Assembly (NCBI GenBank): GCA_963677185.1 | Contig: OY781889.1 | Span: forward strand, 3,038,001 to 3,102,000 | Source of the DNA: G963677185 sp963677185 | GTDB taxonomy: Bacteria; Bacillota; Syntrophomonadia; Syntrophomonadales; Syntrophomonadaceae | Direction of reading: 5' to 3' | DNA length: 64,000 bases | Shown here: positions 52,770-61,801 of the stretch, one piece after another | Position numbering within the stretch: the stretch's first letter is position 1 | How the letters are laid out: every line of letters begins with the position of its first letter | Notes under the pieces: generated by a model | What the model was told of the DNA's origin: nothing | The model's input: only the letters and a program-made list of their open reading frames with translations | The model's database searches: none | Translations under genes and position numbers: made by a program

Positions 52770-53459
52770 CTACTTAATAATTCCCATTTTGCGCAGCTCC
52801 TGCAGCCAGGCCGGGAACTCATTCAGCAGGCGGTGAAACAGCTGATCGTCACTGAGCCGGTCGATATCATTGAGCTGAAAAAAGTTGGCATTGTCAATTA
52901 TTCGTCCAGTCATGTGATCCAGTTCCTTCATATACTGAAAATCAATCTCGCCGATGCCGATAAACTGCCAGAATATTGGATAGGTCGAAGAATCAATCAG
53001 AAGCTTCTTCACCCGCTCCTTATCCTTGATCGCCCCACTGGTTAAAAACATCACAAAGGCGGGATCGCCTTTTTCAGTGGTATATTTCTTGATTACTTGC
53101 TCAACCATCGAGCCGAAGCTGGCATCCCCGGTTGCTTTATATTTTGCCCTGATCTCGTTATCTATATAGCCTGCAAAATTATCCGGAGTCAATTCCCCCA
53201 GGCATTCACGCTTTTCGCCGCAAACGAATACATCTATCGCTCCGTTATCATCAAAGTGTACAGCCAGGGCAAGAAGGCGCTGGCATACTTTCTCCGCAGT
53301 TCCGCTCTGGAAAACAGCCTCCATGCCCGCGGACATATCCAGCACCAGGGCTACCCGGGCTCTTTGCTTGATCAGGCCGCTGTCCTGGATAACCTTCTGG
53401 GCGGCGGCGGTCAAACCCTCAAATTGTGGATTAGGCGCTTCCTTCTTCTTAAAAAACAT
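52770..53459 (-). CDS. TerF-like vWA domain protein
   Basis: A 229-residue vWA protein of the TerF-like subgroup. A basic N-terminus (MFFKKKEAPNPQFEGLT) precedes the vWA fold; the MIDAS position reads ALVLDMSAGMEAVF (DxSxx with glycine in place of the second serine). VMFLTSGAIKDKERV and WQFIGIGEIDFQYMKELD are further conserved strands. It marks the right end of the Ter island, next to the CRISPR array terminator. Confidence 0.85.
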   Translation of the reverse strand: MFFKKKEAPNPQFEGLTAAAQKVIQDSGLIKQRARVALVLDMSAGMEAVFQSGTAEKVCQRLLALAVHFDDNGAIDVFVCGEKRECLGELTPDNFAGYIDNEIRAKYKATGDASFGSMVEQVIKKYTTEKGDPAFVMFLTSGAIKDKERVKKLLIDSSTYPIFWQFIGIGEIDFQYMKELDHMTGRIIDNANFFQLNDIDRLSDDQLFHRLLNEFPAWLQELRKMGIIK

Positions 53460-53620
53460 GTAAAGCCAGCTCCCTTCAACAATCTTATTCCATTCCCGCA
53501 GCGCTGCATTCCTGGTTCGAACATTCGGACCAGCGCATTGCGACCTTCATGCTGTGATGCACAGGAATTATTATTAATGATAAAGCAGGCTTCCAATATA
53601 TTCAACAAGGCATGGGGAAT

Positions 53621-53660
53621 ATAAAAAGCGGCAGCAGATTTGATATTTTCTGCTGCCGCT
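53621..53660 (-). terminator. Intrinsic terminator of the CRISPR array transcript
   Basis: On the minus strand a 12-bp stem AGCGGCAGCAGA / TCTGCTGCCGCT with a 10-base loop is followed by TTTTTATATT. It lies 98 bases beyond the last repeat, with no gene between, which supports minus-strand transcription of the array. Confidence 0.8.
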
Positions 53661-53757
53661 GACGATTATTATGAAGCTCAGGCTGGCTTCAACGGCTTGC
53701 GGTGTGCGTTCATAGCTCTGTGGCTGCCGATTCCAGGCGTTTTACGAAGCACATGGA

Positions 53758-55114
53758 GTACAAGTCTACCAATATCCATAAGAGAACCAAAACGGAAATT
53801 TGCCAGGAACCTTGTTGGGCTAAGTACAAGTCTACCAATATCCATCAGAGAACCAAAACGGCGCCGATCCACGTCAGCAGCTGCTTACTGTACAAGTCTA
53901 CCAATATCCATCAGAGAACCAAAACCATCGTTAACCGCGTTAAGAATAGTACCCAGTACAAGTCTACCAATATCCATCAGAGAACCAAAACTGGCTTATG
54001 TGCATTGGCACGGCAATCAGAGTACAAGTCTACCAATATCCATCAGAGAACCAAAACGCAGATATTTGGATAAATGCCGAACGGCTGGTACAAGTCTACC
54101 AATATCCATCAGAGAACCAAAACTTTAACCTCCTGAGTGCTGCATCGTCTTTTGTACAAGTCTACCAATATCCATCAGAGAACCAAAACGGAGCACGACA
54201 TTGCAACCGTCCGTGCCGAGTACAAGTCTACCAATATCCATCAGAGAACCAAAACCTGCCAGACTGCCATCACGTTCCGCGTCAAGTACAAGTCTACCAA
54301 TATCCATCAGAGAACCAAAACACATAGCCATCTGCCCGGTAGTCAACGCATGTACAAGTCTACCAATATCCATCAGAGAACCAAAACGTAAGCTATCACG
54401 TTAATTCAAGCGATGGCGTACAAGTCTACCAATATCCATCAGAGAACCAAAACAGAAGATGCCAATAGGATACATTCTCAAGAGTACAAGTCTACCAATA
54501 TCCATCAGAGAACCAAAACAAAAAGTTCCGCTGCATAGACGTAAGTATTGTACAAGTCTACCAATATCCATCAGAGAACCAAAACCAAGATAAGCATCTT
54601 GTGTAGCTTTAGCTAGTACAAGTCTACCAATATCCATCAGAGAACCAAAACCATAAGGCTGGCTGCTACTTGAGTGTGATTGTACAAGTCTACCAATATC
54701 CATCAGAGAACCAAAACTGAAAGCTATGACGGCAAGGAAGAAGTATAGTACAAGTCTACCAATATCCATCAGAGAACCAAAACAATGCGACAGAGCGAAA
54801 GCAGAAGCTAACGGTACAAGTCTACCAATATCCATCAGAGAACCAAAACCAGAACGACATAGGATAAGGCTTTAGTGAATGTACAAGTCTACCAATATCC
54901 ATCAGAGAACCAAAACGTAATAGGTGAAGGGGTGATGTGCATGGTGGTACAAGTCTACCAATATCCATCAGAGAACCAAAACGCCAAAGGTGACGTACTG
55001 ACGTACTCAGTTGTACAAGTCTACCAATATCCATCAGAGAACCAAAACACAGTGTTACAGGCTATATTGATACTATAAGTACAAGTCTACCAATATCCAT
55101 CAGAGAACCAAAAC
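53758..55114 (-). CRISPR. Type II-C CRISPR array, 21 repeats and 20 spacers
   Basis: The 36-bp repeat reads GTTTTGGTTCTCTGATGGAT followed by ATTGGTAGACTTGTAC on the minus strand. Repeats start at 53758 and every 66 bases to 54814, then at 54881, 54947, 55013 and 55079. Spacers are 30 bases, except one of 31 (54850-54880). Only the repeat at 53758 has a substitution, marking the old, leader-distal end. The direction is minus: the GTTTT end is as in type II repeats, it pairs with the tracrRNA anti-repeat at 59844-59877, and the array ends at a terminator (53621-53660). Spacer origins cannot be judged without a search. Confidence 0.97.
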
Positions 55115-55137
55115 CTCAAATCAATATTATCATACCG

Positions 55138-55461
55138 TTAGAATAGCAGCAATTCATTCATATTCAGCTCATTTTCGGCCTTTGTTCTTTCCCCGAGGAG
55201 AACATACATAGCGGCATATTGCTTTTCCGTAACGACCAGCGCTCTAATTGATCCTTCCGGCGGAATATTGATCCTCAAACGCCGAATATGCTTGGACGCA
55301 TCATCATGATTACGGGTTATCCTCGAATATACCGAAAACTGAAGCATGTCATATCCGTCATTTATTAAGAATTTGCGAAAATGACTGTAATTGCGCTTGT
55401 CTTGTTTAGATTTTGTTGGTAAATCAAAAAAGACTAGGATTCTCATAAATCGGCTGTTCAT
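55138..55461 (-). CDS. cas2: CRISPR-associated endonuclease Cas2
   Basis: A 107-residue Cas2 with the N-terminal beta strand MRILVFFDLPTKSKQDKRNY carrying the conserved aspartate, and FSVYSRITRNHDDASKHIRR as in type II Cas2. It overlaps cas1 by 38 bases and has AAAGGA 8 bases before its ATG. Its stop is only 23 bases from the first repeat, so any leader must lie within cas2. Confidence 0.95.
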   Translation of the reverse strand: MNSRFMRILVFFDLPTKSKQDKRNYSHFRKFLINDGYDMLQFSVYSRITRNHDDASKHIRRLRINIPPEGSIRALVVTEKQYAAMYVLLGERTKAENELNMNELLLF

Positions 55462-56371
55462 CCTTACTGTCCTTTGTTGTCTCCCAGGAAACTACTATTG
55501 GAAAAATCATACGTTCCGTATTATCTTGTTCAATTGCAGTCACGAAACTTCGGATATACCTGTCTATTGCATAGCGAATTCTAGAACGTTTATTATCGAT
55601 CATTATATTTTTGTTTACAATACCAACCAATTCCGCCCGGTTGTTCCTACTTAATGATTCAACCAATTCATCATTGTGCAGAACCACCCAGTAATCAATC
55701 AGTGGTCGAAATGGTTCCATCAAATCATCGGTCAAATTAAATGGGTTTGTCTCTCCTACATGATGAATACCTAGAACACAATTAAAGCCATAAGATACTA
55801 ATGTTCTGGTAATTGCTGATCTAATAATTGCATACCCATAGTTCAGAGCATCGTTGATTGTACCGTCAGCAAAACGAATAAAATTGGCTCCATAAATTGA
55901 CCGAAAGAACATTTTTGCGGCTAGCCCTTCACGATTGGATATGTCTCCGTCCTGGATTTCTTCCGCATACTTATCCAAATGGTTGACAACCTTCTCATCG
56001 ACTGTCAATAGTCTTAAAACCAGCGCTTGATTATTAATTTTGGACCTTATCACCTTTTTCCATAAATTATCCTTGAAATCTTTATTCAAGGCCATTTGTT
56101 TTCGCAGCACATTCAAGATTCGATAATGATTATTCAACGGTAATATTATAGAAGAGGGCATATGTTTATCATTACATAAAACCACATGAATATTGTTCGA
56201 GCTTAACGCATCAATTAAATAAGCAGATAGCGACATCTTCGGATTTTCAAGGACAACTGAATATAAATCATCAATGGGAACCGAAATAGACTTATCCAAT
56301 CCTTCGACTATTAAATGCTTGTTTTCAAGCCTCATTTTTTGCCCGGAACTAATGAAAACGGTTCGCCACAT
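55424..56371 (-). CDS. cas1: CRISPR-associated integrase Cas1 (type II)
   Basis: A 315-residue Cas1. The catalytic glutamate is in NREGLAAKMFFRSIYG, and the histidine and aspartate lie in CVLGIHHVGETNPFNLTDDL; ISVPIDDLYSVVLENPKMSLS is the N-terminal strand region. It overlaps the 3' end of cas9 by 40 bases. With Cas2 it integrates new spacers. No csn2 or cas4 is present, which defines subtype II-C. Confidence 0.96.
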   Translation of the reverse strand: MWRTVFISSGQKMRLENKHLIVEGLDKSISVPIDDLYSVVLENPKMSLSAYLIDALSSNNIHVVLCNDKHMPSSIILPLNNHYRILNVLRKQMALNKDFKDNLWKKVIRSKINNQALVLRLLTVDEKVVNHLDKYAEEIQDGDISNREGLAAKMFFRSIYGANFIRFADGTINDALNYGYAIIRSAITRTLVSYGFNCVLGIHHVGETNPFNLTDDLMEPFRPLIDYWVVLHNDELVESLSRNNRAELVGIVNKNIMIDNKRSRIRYAIDRYIRSFVTAIEQDNTERMIFPIVVSWETTKDSKDEQPIYENPSLF

Positions 56372-59300
56372 TTGATCTCTCCTCGAATTCTACCCATAAT
56401 GTCAACATCATACTTCTTAATCGTGTCAGTTTGAGCAATAGAAAATACGGTTACATCCTGCTGAAACGGTCTGTTGCTATGTTGATTGAATCGTCTACTG
56501 TTGATGTTCTTGATTGATCTATAATTGCCCGCAAATTTCAACTGTTCTTGTCTGTTGAAAACATGAATATATTCATTGGTATATAAATACATTAGATGCT
56601 CCCCATAATTGTCGGGATATGGAGTATTTAAATACAGTTTTTTATTTTTCTTCACTAGATCAAAATAGCGAAGACCACGAACAAATAGCTTATTTGCTTT
56701 ATCTCGATAAAGCTCTAGACAATAATACTTGTCGATGTCTAAAAGTGTCTGATTGCCCGGTTGAATTTTTTTAATACCCGGTTCTTGGCGCCCAAGCTTT
56801 TCACGCACCGATATTTTATGGATACGTCTACCAAGTAGCGTTTTGAATTCCGACAGATTATTGTCGTTTAGATAGTCTCCGAGCGAATACTTGTCACTTT
56901 TCCCAGTAAATATGGAATCTAATGTCTTGATTAAATCCGCATCTTCAGAAACTATTTTACCTTTACTGAAGTCCTGTCTTTTAACCAATGAAGCACTCTT
57001 CCGGTTAATCTGATAAAGCTCTCCGTCAATCTCTCTGACGCTAATTGGATTATCCGCAGATACTGGTCCCCTATAGCACTTTTCAAGCTTATATGAGACG
57101 ATCGGCATACGTAACCTTTCCGCAAAATGATTGTCGCCATAGAAGTCCATTACACCTTTTCTGTAGTCAGACTCTAAACTTGGATCATCTATGAAACGCA
57201 CAAGGATTTCGCTTCGCAAATTTCTAATTAACGTCGGGATCTGGCCTCTCTTTGCTTGAGCTCTCAGTAAGCCATCTGTGTAACTTGGTTTGAATCCGTA
57301 GTGGGTCTGCATTTTGCGAATACATCTCGCAAGATAGTCCTCGCACTCCGCCGACATTTTGCCGTTATTACGTCGAATCATACCGGATAGTTTTAGATAG
57401 TCTGAAGCGACCTCTACATAAGCCGGAGTTAAATTTGCCAGAATAACAGCATCAACTGAATGATGTAAATGGGTATTGCCTCGATCTTTATCTTCAGCTC
57501 CCCAAATAGTATTTGATAGCCATTTACGCCTGAAACGCGAAACAATCAATGCCTTAATGCCATGCACATTATTTTTAACTTTTGACTGGAAGTTAAGACT
57601 GCTTTGCAAATAACCGACAACATAACGCGTGATATGTCTGGTATCATTGATATTTCGCGATTTCCAAGAGTTAAGGGTTTCTTCATCGGATAAGTCTCTG
57701 AGACATAAATACTTATACTTTTTCGGTGAAACCTTGTCATTTTTTAGCATTTCTTCAATTCGTTTCTCAAAACTATCGCGTTGCTTTTTATCACGCATAT
57801 ATTGTAAAGGAACCTGTTGACCTTTGTTCTGGTTTTCCCGGGATAGAACCAATACTTTGTTATTAATGGTATTGTCAAGTATGAGCGAATAAGGCACGAT
57901 ATGATCGACTTCATACATTTTGGTATTTATCCTCGGCAAGTCTATTGTTTCACCGCTATACATGCATTTCCCACCTTGCAACTTGTATAGCCGATATCTT
58001 TGAAGTGCATCACTGCTTATTTTTTCTTGAGGGAACAGTTCCTGATATTCCGCAATCAGTTGCTGGCGTGCTTTTTCATTTGCCTTCTGCCTTTTGATTA
58101 TTTCAAGTCGTTGTTCATGACTACGCCCAAGATCAGATGCAACTTCAACATTTATTGAGGACATATTTCCATATTGTGCGATTATTGCGTTGACAACTTT
58201 TCGTGTCTCGTTGATCGCTCTAAAGACCACCGGATTGATTGAAATATCTCTATCCGTTATGGGAGGTAGCTTTTTCACCTCGATCTGTTTGTCTGTTCTT
58301 ATATTCAATTCATTAAATGATTTAACCTTTCGAGCTTGGAAGTCACCATACAACTCTCCCAACCGAAAAGCTTCAATAGCTTCAATCATATACCGATAAC
58401 TGACTCCAGTGGTTCCATTGAAACTCTTTGACATTGACAAAGCAATGAAGCTATCGTTTACAAGCTTGCTATTCTCTAACTCGTTTCGTTTACGACGAGG
58501 CGTGTGATATTTTGATAGGATCTCTCCTAATCGATGAAGACCGGAAGGAGTCTCAATATCAAATTGTTTCTCCGCAATCCACCGTGGCCAGTATAAGCCT
58601 GATTGTTCCAATATAGTCTTAATTTTGGGAATAAATTGGAATGCCTTGACCGTTTTGGTCGCTCTTTCTTTGGTTATTACCGTGAAGCCGTGCATATTGA
58701 GGATGGAGTGCATATCGCCTACGGTTAAAAATCCAAATTCAATTGCATTGTCAATTAAAGCGCGGGCTGCAACATCAGATATACCGATTTCTCCAGTCGA
58801 AATGTCCAAATAAGAATATTGTGATAAGATATTTATCAACGAAAAAATATCGCCAACGAGCGTATTTCTGAATCCGCGTTTATGTTCAGGATAAAAGGGG
58901 CATTGGCCAATTGAAGGACATTCTCCGTTGGCGTCTACATAACCTTTGTAGCGTCTCGACTGATCCGAAGGATTTCCTGGTCCATCTTCGAAGTCTCGTT
59001 GAGAAAAAATAATGTTTTTAATATCTTGGATACTCTGCGACGTGAGTTGCGGATAATACTTGGATTGAGCGATTAAAACATGTTCAACTTCGGCTTCAAT
59101 ATACTCTCTCTTAATAAGAAATCGATAGTTGCCTCTATGATTTCTTACAACTGGAAATTTGTTGGTTGGATTCTCAATATCCTTAAATGCCTTGTCTTCA
59201 TACAACATCTCACCAATAGTCCGATATTGACTAGTATTATATATTTCGTCGAGATTACTACAGGCTGTCTTTATTATTCCCTTTTCCGAATGCTTACTGT

Positions 59301-59715
59301 TGTCTTCATCGTAGAATTCGCGATACCCACGGTGGTTTGATAAATTGATTAATACATAACCCAGTTCAATTGCTGTAAGTTTGTGCGTAAGCCCTCTTAC
59401 TCTTAATTCATACGTATTGAAACCTGCTCTTCTTATGAACTCTTCTAAATCAGTAATGGCTAAAACATTTATAGAATGTAGATAATTAAGTAAACGATCT
59501 CTCCTGTGTTTTCGGCGTCTATTCAACCTTCTTACTGAACGATATTTCCTTCGTTCCTGACTTTTCCGGTTCTTTCCCTGATTTTTTTCACCAGATTCGA
59601 AAATCCTAACACCAAAATCCTCTATTCTAGAATTACTTCCATCATCCCTAATAACAGCCCAACCCACAGAACTAATACCTATGTCCAGTCCTAATATGAA
59701 TTTTGGATTATTCAT
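56332..59715 (-). CDS. cas9: CRISPR-associated RNA-guided endonuclease Cas9 (type II-C)
   Basis: A 1127-residue compact Cas9. RuvC-I is FILGLDIGISSVGWAVI (D11). The arginine-rich bridge helix follows (RKSQERRKYRSVRRLNRRRK). RuvC-II has INVEVASDL (E524), HNH has YEVDHIVPYS (D604, H605), and RuvC-III has HHSVDAVILAN (H752, D755). All catalytic residues are present, so it should be active. The last ~350 residues (wedge and PAM-interacting domains) are not alignable by eye; the PAM is unknown. GAAAGGAAG precedes the ATG. The gene is visibly AT-rich compared with the Ter genes. Confidence 0.97.
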   Translation of the reverse strand: MNNPKFILGLDIGISSVGWAVIRDDGSNSRIEDFGVRIFESGEKNQGKNRKSQERRKYRSVRRLNRRRKHRRDRLLNYLHSINVLAITDLEEFIRRAGFNTYELRVRGLTHKLTAIELGYVLINLSNHRGYREFYDEDNSKHSEKGIIKTACSNLDEIYNTSQYRTIGEMLYEDKAFKDIENPTNKFPVVRNHRGNYRFLIKREYIEAEVEHVLIAQSKYYPQLTSQSIQDIKNIIFSQRDFEDGPGNPSDQSRRYKGYVDANGECPSIGQCPFYPEHKRGFRNTLVGDIFSLINILSQYSYLDISTGEIGISDVAARALIDNAIEFGFLTVGDMHSILNMHGFTVITKERATKTVKAFQFIPKIKTILEQSGLYWPRWIAEKQFDIETPSGLHRLGEILSKYHTPRRKRNELENSKLVNDSFIALSMSKSFNGTTGVSYRYMIEAIEAFRLGELYGDFQARKVKSFNELNIRTDKQIEVKKLPPITDRDISINPVVFRAINETRKVVNAIIAQYGNMSSINVEVASDLGRSHEQRLEIIKRQKANEKARQQLIAEYQELFPQEKISSDALQRYRLYKLQGGKCMYSGETIDLPRINTKMYEVDHIVPYSLILDNTINNKVLVLSRENQNKGQQVPLQYMRDKKQRDSFEKRIEEMLKNDKVSPKKYKYLCLRDLSDEETLNSWKSRNINDTRHITRYVVGYLQSSLNFQSKVKNNVHGIKALIVSRFRRKWLSNTIWGAEDKDRGNTHLHHSVDAVILANLTPAYVEVASDYLKLSGMIRRNNGKMSAECEDYLARCIRKMQTHYGFKPSYTDGLLRAQAKRGQIPTLIRNLRSEILVRFIDDPSLESDYRKGVMDFYGDNHFAERLRMPIVSYKLEKCYRGPVSADNPISVREIDGELYQINRKSASLVKRQDFSKGKIVSEDADLIKTLDSIFTGKSDKYSLGDYLNDNNLSEFKTLLGRRIHKISVREKLGRQEPGIKKIQPGNQTLLDIDKYYCLELYRDKANKLFVRGLRYFDLVKKNKKLYLNTPYPDNYGEHLMYLYTNEYIHVFNRQEQLKFAGNYRSIKNINSRRFNQHSNRPFQQDVTVFSIAQTDTIKKYDVDIMGRIRGEIKCGEPFSLVPGKK

Positions 59716-59741
59716 ATGTACCGCTTCCTTTCAACCCGTTA

Positions 59742-59770
59742 TTGACATAACTTATGTTCTTCTTTATAAT
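59742..59770 (+). promoter_or_regulatory. Near-perfect sigma-A promoter of the tracrRNA
   Basis: TTGACA at 59742-59747 and TATAAT at 59765-59770 are exactly 17 bases apart on the plus strand. The expected start of transcription is about 59777. The promoter lies within the cas9 upstream region, divergent from cas9. Confidence 0.85.
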
Positions 59771-59776
59771 TTGAAG

Positions 59777-59938
59777 CGAAACTTGGAATTGTTGTAAGTC
59801 TACCAGTATCCATCAGAGCTAGTGACAAAATTATTGGTTATTGCAAGTCTACCAATATCCATCAGCAGTTCTAAGATAAGGCCTTTGTGCCGTAGGGTAT
59901 GGCGGTAACCCTTAACTCAATCCGCCATTTTATTTTGT
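59777..59938 (+). ncRNA. tracrRNA with two tandem anti-repeats
   Basis: Anti-repeat 1 (59796-59818) matches the plus-strand repeat at 22 of 23 positions. Anti-repeat 2 (59844-59865) matches 22 of 22 and continues into CTAAGAT (59871-59877), which pairs with the crRNA end GUUUUGG to form the lower stem. AAGGC...GTGCCG (nexus-like stem) and the terminator hairpin ATGGCGG / CCGCCAT (59899-59928) followed by TTTATTTT complete the RNA. The functional short form is probably about 59843-59938; whether the longer RNA with anti-repeat 1 is made is a prediction from the promoter position. Confidence 0.88.
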
Positions 59939-60235
59939 CTAATTATCTAGCACACTCAATTCCCAATCACTTCTGGTATTACTAATTAATTTTTGCATCA
60001 AAGCTACATGGTTATCACTGGGGATTGTTGTTTCTAACCTACCACTCCTGAATACAAATACAAGCTTAAATTTGATTTTACTTCCAAATGTGCAAATTAT
60101 AGCATAAATAACCCTTGAACGTGAATATATCTCATTAAACAGTGATAGCCACGCTCTTTACACGGAACATAGCTACATCATATCAGGTATATATTACAGC
60201 AACTTGTCATCCCTCTCATAATACCTTAACCATTT
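59939..60235. other. AT-rich gap after the tracrRNA
   Basis: About 300 bases between the tracrRNA terminator and the MinD-like gene. I see no open frame, RNA structure or repeat that I can support. Confidence 0.4.
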
Positions 60236-61447
60236 TTATATCCGCCGCCCCATCGCAATTACATGACCTGTGTCATTGATACTTTTGAATCGGCCTATGC
60301 TTCGAATCATTTCCGAACTCAGCCGGGAGGCTACCCGGTCGGCTCCGAGTGCAATATGTTCTTGCCCGCCATTGATGACAACCAGGATTATCGCCTGGGT
60401 CCGCTGGTCCCGCCGACATTTTTTAACCGCGTCAAACCCCATGAATGCAGGGATAACGATGGCGTCCAGCGTTTCAGAATCGTATTTGTCAAGCATTTCC
60501 AGGGGATCAGAAAAGCGTTCCCTGATGAATCGACCGGCAACGATGACCCCCCGTTTGCGTGCCAACCATTCGATTCCCTTAAACGGGAGAGATATTAACC
60601 CTATTTTTTTACTTACAGGCACCAGCCGGTTGTTTTCCTGGCATGCTCTGCTGGCTGATTCCTGGTATTCATTCATAGTCTCGGTTGAATCAGGTTTGCT
60701 AATATGCCGGCATTCATGCGGCAAAGCGACCACCGGGGCCGCTTCTGAACATCCTGGCGCCTGGCTGGCAGTTCCTATGTGATTAAGCAGCAGGCCGGCA
60801 ACCGGATCATTATAAGCAAAGCAGGGAGGCCGCAGCTTGTTAATTTTATCTATATGCGGAATTTGCACTGTGGCGCATACGTCCTCGTGACATCCCAGTG
60901 TTCTGGACATCTGCCGGGGCGTATAGAAGCTTTGCCTGCCTTCGCGGTGGTTGATGACCAGGAGCCATTTGCCGGGCGGCCGAGCATGACATGCTTTCAG
61001 AAATTCGCTCACCCTGAACATGGCCTTGCTTCCGCAATCCGTGACCAGAATGGCGGTGTCAGCCTCCTCCACCATCTGCCTCCAGCTGGCATTCCCGGGT
61101 TTCAAACCCAGATCCACTACCAATAAATCGAAAAATTCCGGTGCCGCCCGGTATATTTCATGAATACCGGACGGATAATGCGCGACAGCCGACGCAGCTT
61201 GTGGAAGCAGGTATACGCCCTGCTGACTTCGGGCGTATTCACACCATTCCCGCTCATGCCAGTCCTGCACCGTAGGGCAAATGCCCGCCAGCTCCCGGCC
61301 ATTAATAGTTAACAGCTCGCCTCCGGTGTTGTCCAGATCCACCAGCAAGGTGCGCTGGCCTTGAGCTGCCGCTGCTTCGCTCAAACCCATTGCCACCATG
61401 GTTATGCCGGCATCTGAAGCAGGCGAACTAATAACAATGGTTTTCAT
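60236..61447 (-). CDS. MinD/ParA-like protein with a degenerate P-loop
   Basis: About 403 residues from MKTIVISSPASDAG (ATG 61447; the frame opens at 61513). The deviant Walker A of the ParA/MinD family (KGGxGKT) appears as SPASDAGIT, without the two lysines. Other ParA features remain: TLLVDLDNTGG (A' motif) and LLVVDLGL (Walker B). The C-terminal ~110 residues (GVIVAGRFIRERFSD ... DAIVIPAFMGFDAVKKC) vaguely resemble a receiver domain. A CpaE/TadZ-like localisation or assembly factor is possible; ATP hydrolysis is doubtful. Confidence 0.72.
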   Translation of the reverse strand: MKTIVISSPASDAGITMVAMGLSEAAAAQGQRTLLVDLDNTGGELLTINGRELAGICPTVQDWHEREWCEYARSQQGVYLLPQAASAVAHYPSGIHEIYRAAPEFFDLLVVDLGLKPGNASWRQMVEEADTAILVTDCGSKAMFRVSEFLKACHARPPGKWLLVINHREGRQSFYTPRQMSRTLGCHEDVCATVQIPHIDKINKLRPPCFAYNDPVAGLLLNHIGTASQAPGCSEAAPVVALPHECRHISKPDSTETMNEYQESASRACQENNRLVPVSKKIGLISLPFKGIEWLARKRGVIVAGRFIRERFSDPLEMLDKYDSETLDAIVIPAFMGFDAVKKCRRDQRTQAIILVVINGGQEHIALGADRVASRLSSEMIRSIGRFKSINDTGHVIAMGRRI

Positions 61448-61516
61448 AAAGCACCAGCCCCCCGCAATATTCTTCTCTATGTTCCAGCTGATCCCCCAAA
61501 TGCTGCGCAGCAACAG

Positions 61517-61552
61517 CGAAAAAATAACAACCGGCGCTAACCGGTCGTTATT
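61517..61552 (-). terminator. Intrinsic terminator of the chemotaxis operon
   Basis: On the minus strand a 12-bp stem AATAACGACCGG / CCGGTTGTTATT with one mismatch is followed by TTTTT. A second hairpin (61680-61704, AATTCCGGCT arms) lies upstream on the same strand with a weaker T run. Confidence 0.75.
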
Positions 61553-61801
61553 ATTCTGAAGCTTATTGCATTTTGTGCATCTAATATTATTTCTCTACGC
61601 GCAGCTTCTCTGGCAACTATGTTACCATTCGTTTTCAATCATGGCAAGATATTTTTTAACGCTCGCCTTATCCGCGCAAAATTCCGGCTGCTAGAGCCGG
61701 AATTCGTCGGCTGGTCTAAAAAAAATCGGCCCACGCTTGTGAATCGACAAACCTGGACCGCAAATTAAGCAATCATACTGGCTGGATATACTTTTACCCG
61801 T
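61553..61801. other. 3' region of the chemotaxis operon
   Basis: The gap between mcp and the MinD-like gene is about 350 bases in all (61448-61801). It holds the two hairpins described and a run of eight T on the minus strand at 61718-61725. No open frame is supported. Confidence 0.4.

Noticed and set aside
53640..55078. Several open frames of 60-160 codons across the CRISPR array, with repeated peptides such as STSLPISIREPK or GSLMDIGRLV
   Set aside because: They are translations of the 36-bp repeats and 30-bp spacers, whose 66-bp period keeps a frame open; not genes.
59796..59865. The two anti-repeats read as a tiny second CRISPR array
   Set aside because: Copies are only 22-23 bases, 49 bases apart instead of 66, and the second runs directly into the tracrRNA body and terminator.
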